Below are positions 46,690-56,299 of a stretch of DNA of 64,000 bases, one piece after another. The DNA comes from Carallia brachiata. Its lineage: Eukaryota; Streptophyta; Magnoliopsida; Malpighiales; Rhizophoraceae. The stretch is from positions 4,582,794 through 4,646,793 of the forward strand of contig JADCRB010000043.1 of NCBI GenBank assembly GCA_021464245.1, in the 5' to 3' direction. Position numbers and translations under genes: made by a program. The notes under the pieces are model-generated. The model had not been told where the DNA came from and did no database searches. It saw only the letters and a program-made list of their open reading frames with translations. Positions within the stretch are counted from its first letter, which is position 1; the number at the start of each line of letters is the position of its first letter.

Positions 46690-48453
46690 ACAGAAGAGCA
46701 TTTCCCCAATCCAAGCATCCTCAGTTACAATCACAACCTTCAAGCCTTTTCCACGTCGACTGAGGTCTAATTATGCAGTAATGCAGCTCTTGGGCTTATA
46801 AGCCCTCACTAATAAAGTTTTGATATTTGGATTATAGTCTCTAGAAATTGGGCAATGAGTTATCCTTGCTGAAGGAGTATGGAGCCCTAGTTGTTTTTTT
46901 TTTTTTTTTTTTTTATACATTGAGAGCAGAAAAAATGGAGCAAAGAAAAATTACAAGAAGATAACTTAAGCAAATACTAGCCTCCCAAAGTATGGAAGCT
47001 TTGATCCAATCCTGCAAACTTGGAGGAGGAGAATTACACAATTGAAACTAGCTGAAAGATGAGGCAACCATGTCTGCAAGAATTGTATTGGGAGTAAACT
47101 AGTAATTTGCCTCGAGAGTTGTTCACTCTCTTTGTATAAAAGGGTTGATTTGGCTGCAATTTGTAACTCATGAAATAGTAGAACTATTTCTAAAACATGT
47201 AATTTTTGTATTTGTTTTTGCAATATTTCGTTACTAACAATCCTACCTAGAATAATCGTGCCAGATATGTAATTATATTATTATATATGACAATTTAAGT
47301 CAATGAGTTCATCTTAACTTTATTTAAAGTCTTATTGACAAGTTAATTTGTGGTAGAAAATAGTATTATATTTTAGTAAATTCATACTTAGCTATATAAT
47401 AATTGATAGATATATACAAACGGAATACTTATGCTGACATATAGTTCTTTGTACTTTTTTACAATTATATATAGACAAGTCGTTTTGTGAGCAAAATTGT
47501 CGTAAACAATTTATGTCATCAAATGAGCTATCTTTTGTAAAAAATGATGAATTTATACAACATTTATGCAGGTTTACACTACATAGATGACATTTTATAC
47601 TATATATGAAATGCAAGTTTATGGTGAAAAGTGTTAAAGTAACGACTATATTTTATTTTAAATTCATTTTATTATAGCTTAATGTTTGTATTTTAAAAAT
47701 TTTAGAACTCATTTAATTGTTAAATTAACATTCATACAATCTTCTCATAAATATCATGGTAGGTTTTTAGTGAGATGTTTATTCATCTATAATTAGAGGT
47801 AATTATCATTTAAAAAATTAAGTTAAATATTCTTAATTCACAGTTTAATTTTGATTGACATGCTCTCATAACACTTAAATGTAATCATAAAATATATATT
47901 TTTTAAGCATTTTTAAAATATTCTTAACATTTGATTGAACCATAACTAATAACTATCAAAATTTTTATTAAAAAAAAAATGAAAGGCCTAAGGGAATATT
48001 TATACAGATAGCGAGGTCAAGTGGAAAATAAAAAATATCTCCTTTAATTAAAAGCAGAAAATTGCCGCTGCTCTTTCTATTTTGTTTTTCTTTTTCTTTT
48101 TCGGTTTCCAAATCTTGGTTTGTGTGCTTTTTTAATTATGTAATATATACATTATTGCATACAGAATTATTATTATTCTTTTTTATTTTCAGAACAGAGG
48201 CCGAAAAATTAGGAAATAAAAAATAAAATTAATAAAATTCAAGTAGAAGCCTAAAATATTTTAACAAAGTGTCACTCACAATTGAACTAAAAACACATAG
48301 AGCTACCAATCGTTATATCTTTTTTCTTTTTTTTATGTGTATAGTTTTCTCCAATCAGAAAAGTTGACTAGGATATGCTTACAACTACTACACGTCTGCG
48401 CTTTGGCATCTGGGACAAAACTGCTATAACACTTGCATCACTGTTGAGATATC
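46690..48453. repeat. Segmental duplication, copy II, left part
   Basis: Follows 29,175-30,750 in order and ends at GAGATATC where an insertion begins. It includes the uninterrupted form of the element A insertion site (TTCTCCAATCAGAAAAGTTG at about 48,348). Confidence 0.85.
46889..47090 (-). mobile_element. 5'-truncated L1-like LINE tail
   Basis: Absent from copy I at 29,370-29,400. The insert has a poly-A end (T22 at 46,889-46,912 on plus). Its minus strand reads NSPPPSLQDWI, the type of ending seen in RNase H-like C-termini of plant L1 elements, then a stop and a short 3' end. About 200 bases remain and target duplications are unclear. Confidence 0.6.
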
Positions 48454-48568
48454 TTCTGTAAAACACTAATATAGATATGTTGATATGAATACAGTACGAT
48501 ATAGATATAAAAATACACCAATCATAAAAAATTTAAGACACGGACATAACTTAAACACTTATGTATGC

Positions 48569-48604
<36 letters not shown>

Positions 48605-48814
48605 AATAAATTTTTTAACAATTTAAAGTATAATTTTCTTTTTTTTATCCCAAACAAAAAGGAAGAGATAAAAAAAATGCTTAGATCGGAAATTTCTTCT
48701 TCTTCCTTCTTAATTTTTTTGGGGTACTTTCTATCTATTTTTTTTTTCTTAATCTCTTATGCATACGAACCTTTTCTTTAACTTTTTCAGTTGGTACATC
48801 TACCGAAAAAAAAG

Positions 48815-49618
48815 TGTAACGGGTAAATTTCGAGTCTGAAACAGTTAGACTCAAAAATGTAAAAAATAAATTACAAATAAAAATTTAAAAATAAAAGAAA
48901 ATTTACGTGGGGTCGATCTCCGTAAATCCTCTGATTAGTGTTCCTTTTTTTTTTTGACTCCGTCAAGGGCTGCACGAGTTTGATCTTGACATAAATAATT
49001 TCTACAGTTTTATCTTGAATTGGGTAGACTGAAACTGGATCTGAGGTAGATGTCTGAGTTACGTTTAAAAACCGCAGAGATCTGATCTGAACCAATCTGG
49101 TTTAATTTCACCGAGGGTCGAAGGGACTTGTTCTCGGATGAGCTGTCTGAACTTTGCTGATGGCCGTATGAGGCTTGATCCCAGCCGAATTTGTAATATT
49201 TTGATATTTTTTAGATCTATATTCTCATAATTTCAGATTTAAAGCGATTAGAGAATATAAATCTAAAAATAAATTTAGAAATGAAAACAGCAAATTTTTT
49301 GGGGTTTACCCCTGAAATATCTCTCAAAAAGGAGTTAGGACAGTATACTACAGAGTAAAAACACGTAAGAAAAAGAGAAATTTTCTTGAGAGATTTTCAA
49401 AATTTTCTTTTTCTGTCAAATACTCTGGATTTTTCTGTTTACAGATTTGCTGAATATGTTTTGAACTGGGGGGCGAGGGCCTATTTATAGGGCTCATTTC
49501 CCATACGAACATCACATGGGAAAGGAAGAAAATTTAAAACCGTGTCAGCGTTGCCAATTTTGAAATTGGCAACGCTGACATGACTGGACTTTTTTTTTTT
49601 TTGAAAAGAATGTTTACA
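48815..49618 (-). repeat. Element C 3' LTR
   Basis: 804 bases, TGTAAC to GTTTACA. It contains the TATA palindrome (CCTATTTATAGGG near 49,480-49,492) and, at 49,543-49,580, a perfect 18-base-pair hairpin with a two-base loop. Confidence 0.92.
49543..49580. other. LTR hairpin, 18-bp perfect stem
   Basis: Arms 49,543-49,560 and 49,563-49,580 (AAATTGGCAACGCTGACA) are perfectly complementary. It lies in U3, about 40 bases from the LTR edge, the same relative place as the unrelated-sequence hairpin of element B. Confidence 0.85.
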
Positions 49619-49640
49619 AATGCCCCTACTTCAAGGGTCG
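49619..49640 (-). other. Element C polypurine tract
   Basis: The sense strand reads AAGTAGGGGCATT immediately before the 3' LTR start TGTAAAC. This is the expected site of plus-strand priming. It is deleted in element B. Confidence 0.65.
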
Positions 49641-49667
49641 GTAAGGAAGAATTTTAGGGATGTGATC

Positions 49668-49951
49668 TTAACCGAGTCTTGAAGTCGAGTTTGAAATTTG
49701 AGACGTCCTGATGAATATTGAATGTTGAAGTCTTCTAACCCTGACTATACCTGCTATTGTTGGATCGCAATAGGAACCCGGTACGATCTTGAGAAAGTTA
49801 GCACCCCAGCCAATATAAAAATTAACATTCTGCCTCCAGGTGCGGTCGAGCTTCCATAGCTCATAAAAGCTGGCAAAGGTTCTTTGAAGTTCCAAAACTC
49901 TGGTGAGAATGATCTGGTAGGCAAAAAACTTGAACCTCCTCAAAAGGAAGG
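49668..49951 (-). other. Element C 3' region, open but unrecognised
   Basis: A ~95-codon open stretch (to 49,958) includes NFYIGWGANFLKIVPGSYCD. It matches no family I know. It overlaps the end of the small ORF and is mostly missing from element B, so coding cannot be tested by comparison. It is probably the element's 3' untranslated region. Confidence 0.35.
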
Positions 49952-50281
49952 TTAGCACTTTGGAACTTCAAGATCGGCACACAGAGAAACTGACTGTAGT
50001 GATGATTCCCAAGTCTGTTTCGACGTCAGGAGAGTAGTTGGAACTTCCCTGCACGTTGCCGCATCCAAAGGAAGATTAGGATGATTGCAGCTTCTCATCC
50101 CTCTGTGGTAGATGTGAATTAAGGAGAGTAGTTGGAACTCCATGACACCGATGCCGTTGAAGACTGAGTTTTGAGGGTTTTTAGGAATCCCTCGAGAAGG
50201 ACTACTTCTTCTTTTCTTAGCTCGTGCGCCTCCAACTTCTTGATCAAAGAACTTTCTGAGACAAGTGCAGAGGCTAGCCAT
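49952..50281 (-). CDS. Small ORF of unknown function, element C
   Basis: 109 codons from an ATG (50,279-50,281) in the same strong context as in element B (AAGAAAATGGC), with a TATA-like run at about 50,340-50,350 on the sense strand. It begins MASLCTCLRKFFDQEVGG, with a basic patch AKKRRSSPSRGIPKNPQNS, then VMEFQLLSL. An ~85-base segment after that, absent from element B, is flanked by two copies of GTTCCAACTACTCTCC, so B probably lost it by recombination between them. This is the longer and likely more original form. The function is unknown, and there is no signal peptide or membrane helix. Confidence 0.45.
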   Translation of the reverse strand: MASLCTCLRKFFDQEVGGARAKKRRSSPSRGIPKNPQNSVFNGIGVMEFQLLSLIHIYHRGMRSCNHPNLPLDAATCREVPTTLLTSKQTWESSLQSVSLCADLEVPKC

Positions 50282-50476
50282 TTTCTTCTTGAGAGAAAGA
50301 AGAGATGAGGGGTGAGTATGACAACTCGGGAATGCAAGATATATATATACATATGATAAAGAGTTTTTTTTTTTTGAAATGTCAAAAAGAAGGTACGCAG
50401 AATCTAGTAGGGTCATCCACGTCTCTTTCCTGCATAAAAGACAAAAGAGGCAGAGGCTGACGCGCGTCACGAAAGT

Positions 50477-50564
50477 CGTTACCGTGTGTTGCAGAAGTCG
50501 TTGCCGTATGCTGCAGAAGTCGTTGTCATATGCTGCAGAAGTCGTTGTCATATGCTGCAGAAGT
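50477..50564. repeat. 22-base minisatellite, four units (element C)
   Basis: Units at 50,477-50,498, 50,499-50,520, 50,521-50,542 and 50,543-50,564. The last two are identical. It lies between the WOX coding end and the small-ORF promoter. Element B has two units. Confidence 0.92.
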
Positions 50565-51206
50565 CGTTACAACTTATCTTGTCAGCCGCCCTGGCTGGCC
50601 CGAGGCGCAGCTCCAAGTCAAGCTCGGCCTCGTCTGGTGGGCCGATGATGTTGACGTCGCTGGAGCCTTCCGATTTGTTGATGCTGCTGGAATATTCTGG
50701 GAAGAGAGGTAAAGTTTCGCCGGAATGACTTCCTTCTGCTATAAAAATACCTCCTGAACTTAAGTACTTAGAAGGAATGAACCCTTGACTGACTCTATAA
50801 GACCACCAGGACCAGTACACATGCTCCCACAGGCTACAGCGTTGATCGTTATAGCCTGAAGAGACCATTGCAGTGGTAGAACTCGGACCTGCTTCATTTG
50901 AGGGCGAAGCTGTACTGGTGGGATCCATAATCGAAACGGCAGACTATGCTTTGGAAAAAGCAGTTTTCAGTGCTGGTTTCTTCCTGCTTCTCCGATTCTG
51001 AAGCCAATAAAACACATTTTTTCCTTCGATCGCCCCGAGCGGGCGCGGTCGTAAAACAAGTTGGTAAATCTAAGATGTATTAGGAATAATACCTCCATTA
51101 TTGTGGAAGACTTCCTCCAAAATTTGCAGTTGTGCCATGGTTGGTTGCCACCTTGTGCGGGGTGACCTTTCTTCTTCCTTGTCTCGAGGTCTGCAACTGG
51201 TTCCAT
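50548..51206 (-). pseudogene. WUSCHEL-clade homeobox gene in element C
   Basis: Second copy of the captured gene. The ATG at 51,206 (MEPVAD) is thrown out of frame by a one-base deletion within the first ~7 codons. The downstream frame holds TRWQPT, QLQILEEVFHNNGGIIPN, a TAG at 51,070-51,072, then GKNVFYWLQNRRSRKK (the invariant helix-3 Phe is now Leu), a second TAG at 50,944-50,946, the WUS box TLPLFP at 50,698-50,715 and the EAR-like LDLELRL at 50,602-50,622. The C-terminus runs on past the position of the stop in element B because of a small indel. The lesions differ from those in element B. Confidence 0.9.
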
Positions 51207-51290
51207 CTTTCTTGTGGCAGAGGAGCAAAGGTCTGGTATGTGAAGATCGATTGAGACTGATGCTGGGTTTCAGACTCAAACCCTCCGTCG

Positions 51291-51298
51291 CTTTTATA
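51291..51298 (-). promoter_or_regulatory. TATA box of the element C WOX gene
   Basis: TATAAAAG on the minus strand, 85 bases before the ATG, conserved with element B along with the GGCCCA word upstream. Confidence 0.6.
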
Positions 51299-51344
51299 TT
51301 TTTGGGCCGTTCACAGTTTATACTCATGCGGGCCAAGAGTTGGA

Positions 51345-51675
51345 TTGGATTTTGAACTTGGGTTCTAGACTTGTGTCTGGAACTTGGAATTTTTTGATTT
51401 AGGTTTTTGGATTGGATTTGGGTCGAATGTTTGGGCTTCCAAACTTGGATTTTTGGATTTGGGTCGAGTGTTTGGGTTTTGGACTTAGACTTTTGGATTT
51501 GGGTCAAGTGTTTGGGTTTTGGATCTGGACTTAGTTTTCAGGCTTTTGAGTTGGGTTTAAGTTTTCTGATTTGGGCTCAAGTGTTTGGGCTTGGATTTTC
51601 GGGTTGGATTTTCGCTTATATTTTCAGATCAGGACTTCCGAACTTTTCTTTTTTATGATTTTTTTTATTTTTTTG

Positions 51676-51722
<47 letters not shown>

Positions 51723-51735
51723 ATTTTTTTTGTAA
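51345..51735. repeat. Tandem repeat and A-rich tract upstream of WOX, element C
   Basis: 51,345-51,640 repeats GGATTTGGGTCGAGTGTTTG-type units as in element B. 51,645-51,730 is a poly-T on plus (one run exceeds 50 T), A-rich in the sense direction. No gene is present. The run length may be unreliable. Confidence 0.8.
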
Positions 51736-51740
51736 CATAT

Positions 51741-52821
51741 TTACACATAATACTGTTTCAGAAATTTACCATTGATCGGGCCAATTCGGACGCCTTCTTG
51801 GTCTGACAGCATGTAAGCGTTGTGAGTGTAGGCCTCCTGCACTAAGTATGGCCCGTCCCATTTGGAAGTAAGCTTGTCACCAGGCCGATTTCATGTTGAT
51901 GGGCCGTCGCACTGCAAGAACAAGGTCTCCAACTTGAAAAGATCGAGGCGGACCCTGCGGTTGAACGTGTTGGTGAGCCGGGCTTGGTAGCACTCAAGTT
52001 GCTGTTGTGCTTCGAGCCTCCTTTCATCGGGCTTCTAACTCATCCAGACGTAGGCGAGCATTCTCCTCCTGTGTGAGTCCTTCCAGAACAGCCATGCGCA
52101 GGATGGAATCTGTGTTTCCAACGGCAGTATTGCTTCGACACCGTAGACAAGTGAGTATGGCGTCGCCTGTGTTGGAGTCCGGTAAGTTGTACGATACGCC
52201 CATAATGCCTCTGTCATGCCAATCTCTTTTGGATTTAGAGACTACCTTCCGCAACAGGTTGCATAAGGTCTTGTTGAATGCTTCGGCCAAGCCATTTGCT
52301 GGGGCATTGTACATGGATGACTTGTACTGCTTGAACTTGAACTTCTCGCAGAGCTTGTCGATCAAGCTGTTGTAGAACTGCTTACCATTATCAGTGATGA
52401 TGAATCGAGGGACTCCATAGCGATAGATCAGCTGAGTCCGGATGAAATTGGCAACATGCTCCTTCTTTACCTCTCTAAGTGGAATGGCTTCAGCCCATTT
52501 TGAGAAGTAGTCGGTTGCTGCGAGGATGTACAGGTGACCCAGGGATGACTTTGGCAAGGGCCCCACTAAGTCGAGACCCCAAGCTTCAAAGGGCCAGGAT
52601 GAGACAGTTGGATGCAGTGGCTCCGGTGGTTGATGTATGTAATTCGCATGAAATTGACAAGCTTGAAGTTTTAGCAAACTCAATTGAATCACGTACCATG
52701 GTTGGCCAGTAGTATCCCATCCTTCTGAGCTGGAAGTGCAACTTAGGCCCGATTGATGTCCGCCACAAACACCAGAATGTGCTTCAGTGAGAGCCTGTTT
52801 TGCCTCTTCATTGCTAGGCAC
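51741..52821 (-). pseudogene. Element C integrase
   Basis: Same integrase as element B: HSGVCGGHQSG keeps the two His of the zinc end, then the core Asp in LDLVGPLP, ITDNGKQF and GLAEAFNK. The stop is at 51,741-51,743. Several one- or two-base gaps (near 52,670, 52,210, 52,085 and 51,890) break the frame. It has one copy of the 24-base unit that is doubled in element B. Confidence 0.88.
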
Positions 52822-53035
52822 GAAGTAAACTCCATCAAAAGACCTTCGATACAGAGCATCCTTGAGATATATGAAGCGGGGAGCTCGTCGTTGAATTTCT
52901 GTCTTATGACGACGATCTTCGGGCAGCTTCCCGTGCTGTAGGTAGTCAATGATTGGTTGGCGCCAATCTCGTCCTCCGCGAGACGTACAGATACAGCGTT
53001 GGCTGCTGTAGTTTCTTCATCATCCTTCTGTGGCA

Positions 53036-53929
53036 CTATCCATTTCTGGCATACGGCAACAACTGTAGCCTGGATTTCTGACTTTGCAAGAGAGTGGCCA
53101 GGTTAGCCAACGCGTCTGCCTGAGTGTTTTCTCGTCGAGGCACATGCTCCAAGGTGATGCTTTCAAATTCATCCATTAGCTGTCGAGCACGTTGATGGTA
53201 AGGCGCAAGGTCCTCTTTCTTCACATCATACAATCCTGTAAGTTGGTTGATGACGAGCTGGGAATCTCCATGGACTTCTATAGTTGGAATCTTCATATCG
53301 ACAGCCATTTGAAGACCAATGATCAAAGCCTGGTATTCAGCAACATTATTTGAACATAACTCACCGAGAATGATAGCATATGGTAGTATTTGTCGTTGAG
53401 GAGTGACAAACACTATGCCGGCACCAGCACCATCACGCCTTGCTGCACCATCAAAGAACATCGTCCATGGTGGCAGTGTCTCAATGTAAAAGACCTCTTC
53501 ATCTGGAAGATCATCTGTGAACTCCCAATCTGACGGAACAGGGTGATCTGCAAGGAAGTCTGCTAGAGCTTGTCCTTTGACTGCTTTTTGAGGCACGTAG
53601 ACAATGTCGTAGCTTTGTAGGATTACTGCCCACTTGGCAAGTCGTCCTGACAAGATTGGTCTAGATAAGATATATTTGACAGGATCAGCTCTGGCAATGA
53701 GACGTACCGTGTGAGCTTGCATGTAGTGCCTCAGCTTGTCAATGGCAAAGAACAGTGCTAGACATGTCTTTTCAATGGGCGAATAACTCAGCTCCGGACC
53801 GTTTAGTGTTCTGCTCAAGTAGTACAGGGCAACTTCCTTTCCCTGCTCTTTTCCTGTGCAAGCAAGGCTCCCAAAGATCTTTCCTGCGCTGCAATGTAGA
53901 GAATCAACGACTTTCCTTGAATTGAGCAC
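53036..53929 (-). pseudogene. Element C dual RNase H
   Basis: Both RNase H domains are open in one frame here: ALYYLSRTLNGPELSYSPIE of the degenerate first domain, the linker QALADFLADHP, then the archaeal-type domain with FFDGAARRDGAGAG, NVAEYQALI, VHGDSQLVINQL and NTQADALANLAT. This is the better-preserved version of the Tat hallmark. 52,822-53,035 is the linker to integrase. Confidence 0.92.
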
Positions 53930-54835
53930 CTAGGACCGGTGGATTGGAAAGGTACTTCTTTATGCTCTCAAAGGCTTTGCTGCAAGCTTCGTCCCACTCG
54001 AAGTTGACATCCTTCTTCATCAACCGATGGAAAGGTTGACATCTCCCAGCTAAATTGGAGATGAAACGGCGAATGTAGGCCAGCTTTCCTTGTAGACTTC
54101 GCAGCTCGTGCAGGTTTTTAGGTTCAGGCATCTTTTGAATTGCCTCAACCTTTGACTGATCAACTTCGATTCCACGATGGCGCACCACGAACCCAAGAAA
54201 CTTTCCTGATGTGACACCGAATGCGCACTTGAGAGGGTTCATTTTGAGCTGATGCCTCCGAAGTCTTTCGAACACTGTCTTGAGATCCTCGAGGTGGTCT
54301 TTGCGCTTCTTAGTCTTTACAACTAAGTCATCAACATAACATTCTACAATCTTGTGCAGCATGTCATCAAAATTTTTTGCATAGCACGTTGATAAGTGGC
54401 GCCAGCATTTTTAATCCAAACGGCATAACTTTGTAGCAGTATATACCTTTTGGGGTGCGGAATGCTGTCAACTCCTCGTCTTCTGGTGCCATTCTGATTT
54501 GGTTATAGCCTGAAGAACCATCCATGAAAGACAATGCTTCGTGACCCGTTGTTGCATCGACTGTGATCTCCGTTATGGGCAACGGAAAGTCATCTTTCGG
54601 GCAGGCCTGTTAAGATCTCGAAAATCAACACATACCCTCAACTGTCCATTCTTCTTTCTTACCGGGACAATGTTGGCAATCCACGTTGGGTAGGTGACCT
54701 CTCGGATGAAGCCAGCATTGATCAGCTTGTTCACCTCCTCCTCGATTTGTGGAATGAGTTCCGGGCGGAACCGTCGTTGTGCTTGCAGAAGAACACCCTT
54801 CTTTACTGCTAGACGATGCACCGCAATTTTGGGTC
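53904..54835 (-). pseudogene. Element C reverse transcriptase
   Basis: Same RT as element B, with catalytic YVDD at 54,327-54,338, cut into three frames by single-base gaps near 54,365, 54,575-54,610 and 54,790. Outside these gaps it is nearly base-identical to 16,950-17,870. Confidence 0.9.
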
Positions 54836-55849
54836 AAGTCCAGGCATTTCTTTGTAACTCCATGCGAACACGTCCCTGTATTGACTTAATACCTGAACAT
54901 ATTCTTGCTCTTCTTCTGCAGTAAGTAAAGCACTTACAAATGTAGGTCGGGATCTTCCGGAGAGCCAAGATTGACCTCCTTGAGTTCATCAACAGTTGCT
55001 TGGCCCATCTTCAAGTTCCGGGGGAGCCTCCTTACTTCACCGTCTGATGAGTCGGACTCAGCCTCCTCGCTAATTGTGACATGAAATGTAGACCTCTGAC
55101 TTCCTTCTTTGTTTGACTGGAAAGCCTGTCTTGTTTGGTGGTGGTGGTGATGGCACGTGCATCAGCTGCTCGGCTTCGGCTTTTAGCGTGATCCGCACAG
55201 GTGACTTCTCCTGAAGCCTAAGCCAGGTCGGGACGTGAGTTTGAGAAGGCGCCATTGTGATGGCAGTACCCATTGTGCTCGGGTTTGAGAAGTCAAGCCC
55301 GCCTTGCCAAAAGCTTGTATGCATTAGGATCAAATCCTTCATGTGTTCTTCTTTCTGGAAGTGAGCCGCCTTCGACTGCCCCTGTGTGGTTGACGAAGCC
55401 TTTTAATGGTTTTGAGACAAAACCGGCTCAATCTTTGGTATCGGCAGAGTGTAAGTCTCCTTCAGGTTGTGCAGCTTTTGTTTTGGGTTGGCTATGTCCT
55501 TGCTGCTGTTTAGGATCAATACAATAAAGAAAGGGGGTTGACCTTCTGGCGTCGTGACTTCGGCACATAGCGTAGGACTGGAGTGGAGCTTGAAGATGCA
55601 ACATCCTTCGGACGAAGTTCAGCAGGCTGTGGCAGCTTTTCATTTGTGGAGCTGGGGTTGGGCATTGGCAGGTTCTTCGACAGCTTTTCCCTTTTTGTGG
55701 ATGCCCCCAGTCCAAGTAGCTTTTGATGGAATGATCTCCGGATTGTTGTGTCGGTGTAGAAGACTGCATCGCCAAATGTGATTCAGCATCGAACGGCTTT
55801 AAGTCAGCATTGACCTTTTGAACGCACCATTGTAGTACTTGAAGCACTG

Positions 55850-56250
55850 ATGCAGGCTTGAGAGCACAACTCCATTTCCATGAATCCATGGTCGTCCTAG
55901 CAACATCTTATATTGGTACGTGCATCGATCATAAAATAAGTGCTAGAAGTGAGATTACGATAGTTAGCTCCAAGCGAATCATCCCAATTGCTTTCTGTCC
56001 TCCTTAATTAAAGCCATGAATCATCAAGCGGCTGTCTGATAATTCATCAATGCCAATGCCGAGCTCCTTTATGGTGGATTTTGGGATAATATTGACAGCC
56101 AAGCCATCGTCGATCAGAATACGTCGGACCTTCTGTTCTCTCACATAGCCTGATACATACAGCGGCCGATTGTGGGGTTTGGACCCCAGCAGGAGATCCT
56201 CATCTGAAAATGAGATAGCAGAGTAACATCCGACGTGATTTTGGGCTGCC
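55850..56250 (-). pseudogene. Element C protease region
   Basis: Protease core ILIDDG near 56,100-56,125, where the residue after DDG is no longer Ser, and RPWIHG-like text near 55,890. More diverged from element B than the RT and integrase are. The linker 54,836-55,849 is full of small deletions relative to element B. Confidence 0.75.
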
Positions 56251-56299
56251 TGATGCTCCGTCGAGTTGGAATTATTTGATGGCAGAGATCCAGCTGAGG

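Noticed and set aside
50477..50564. Short regular repeats considered as a CRISPR-like array
   Set aside because: Units are contiguous without spacers and lie in plant DNA inside a retrotransposon. This is a minisatellite.
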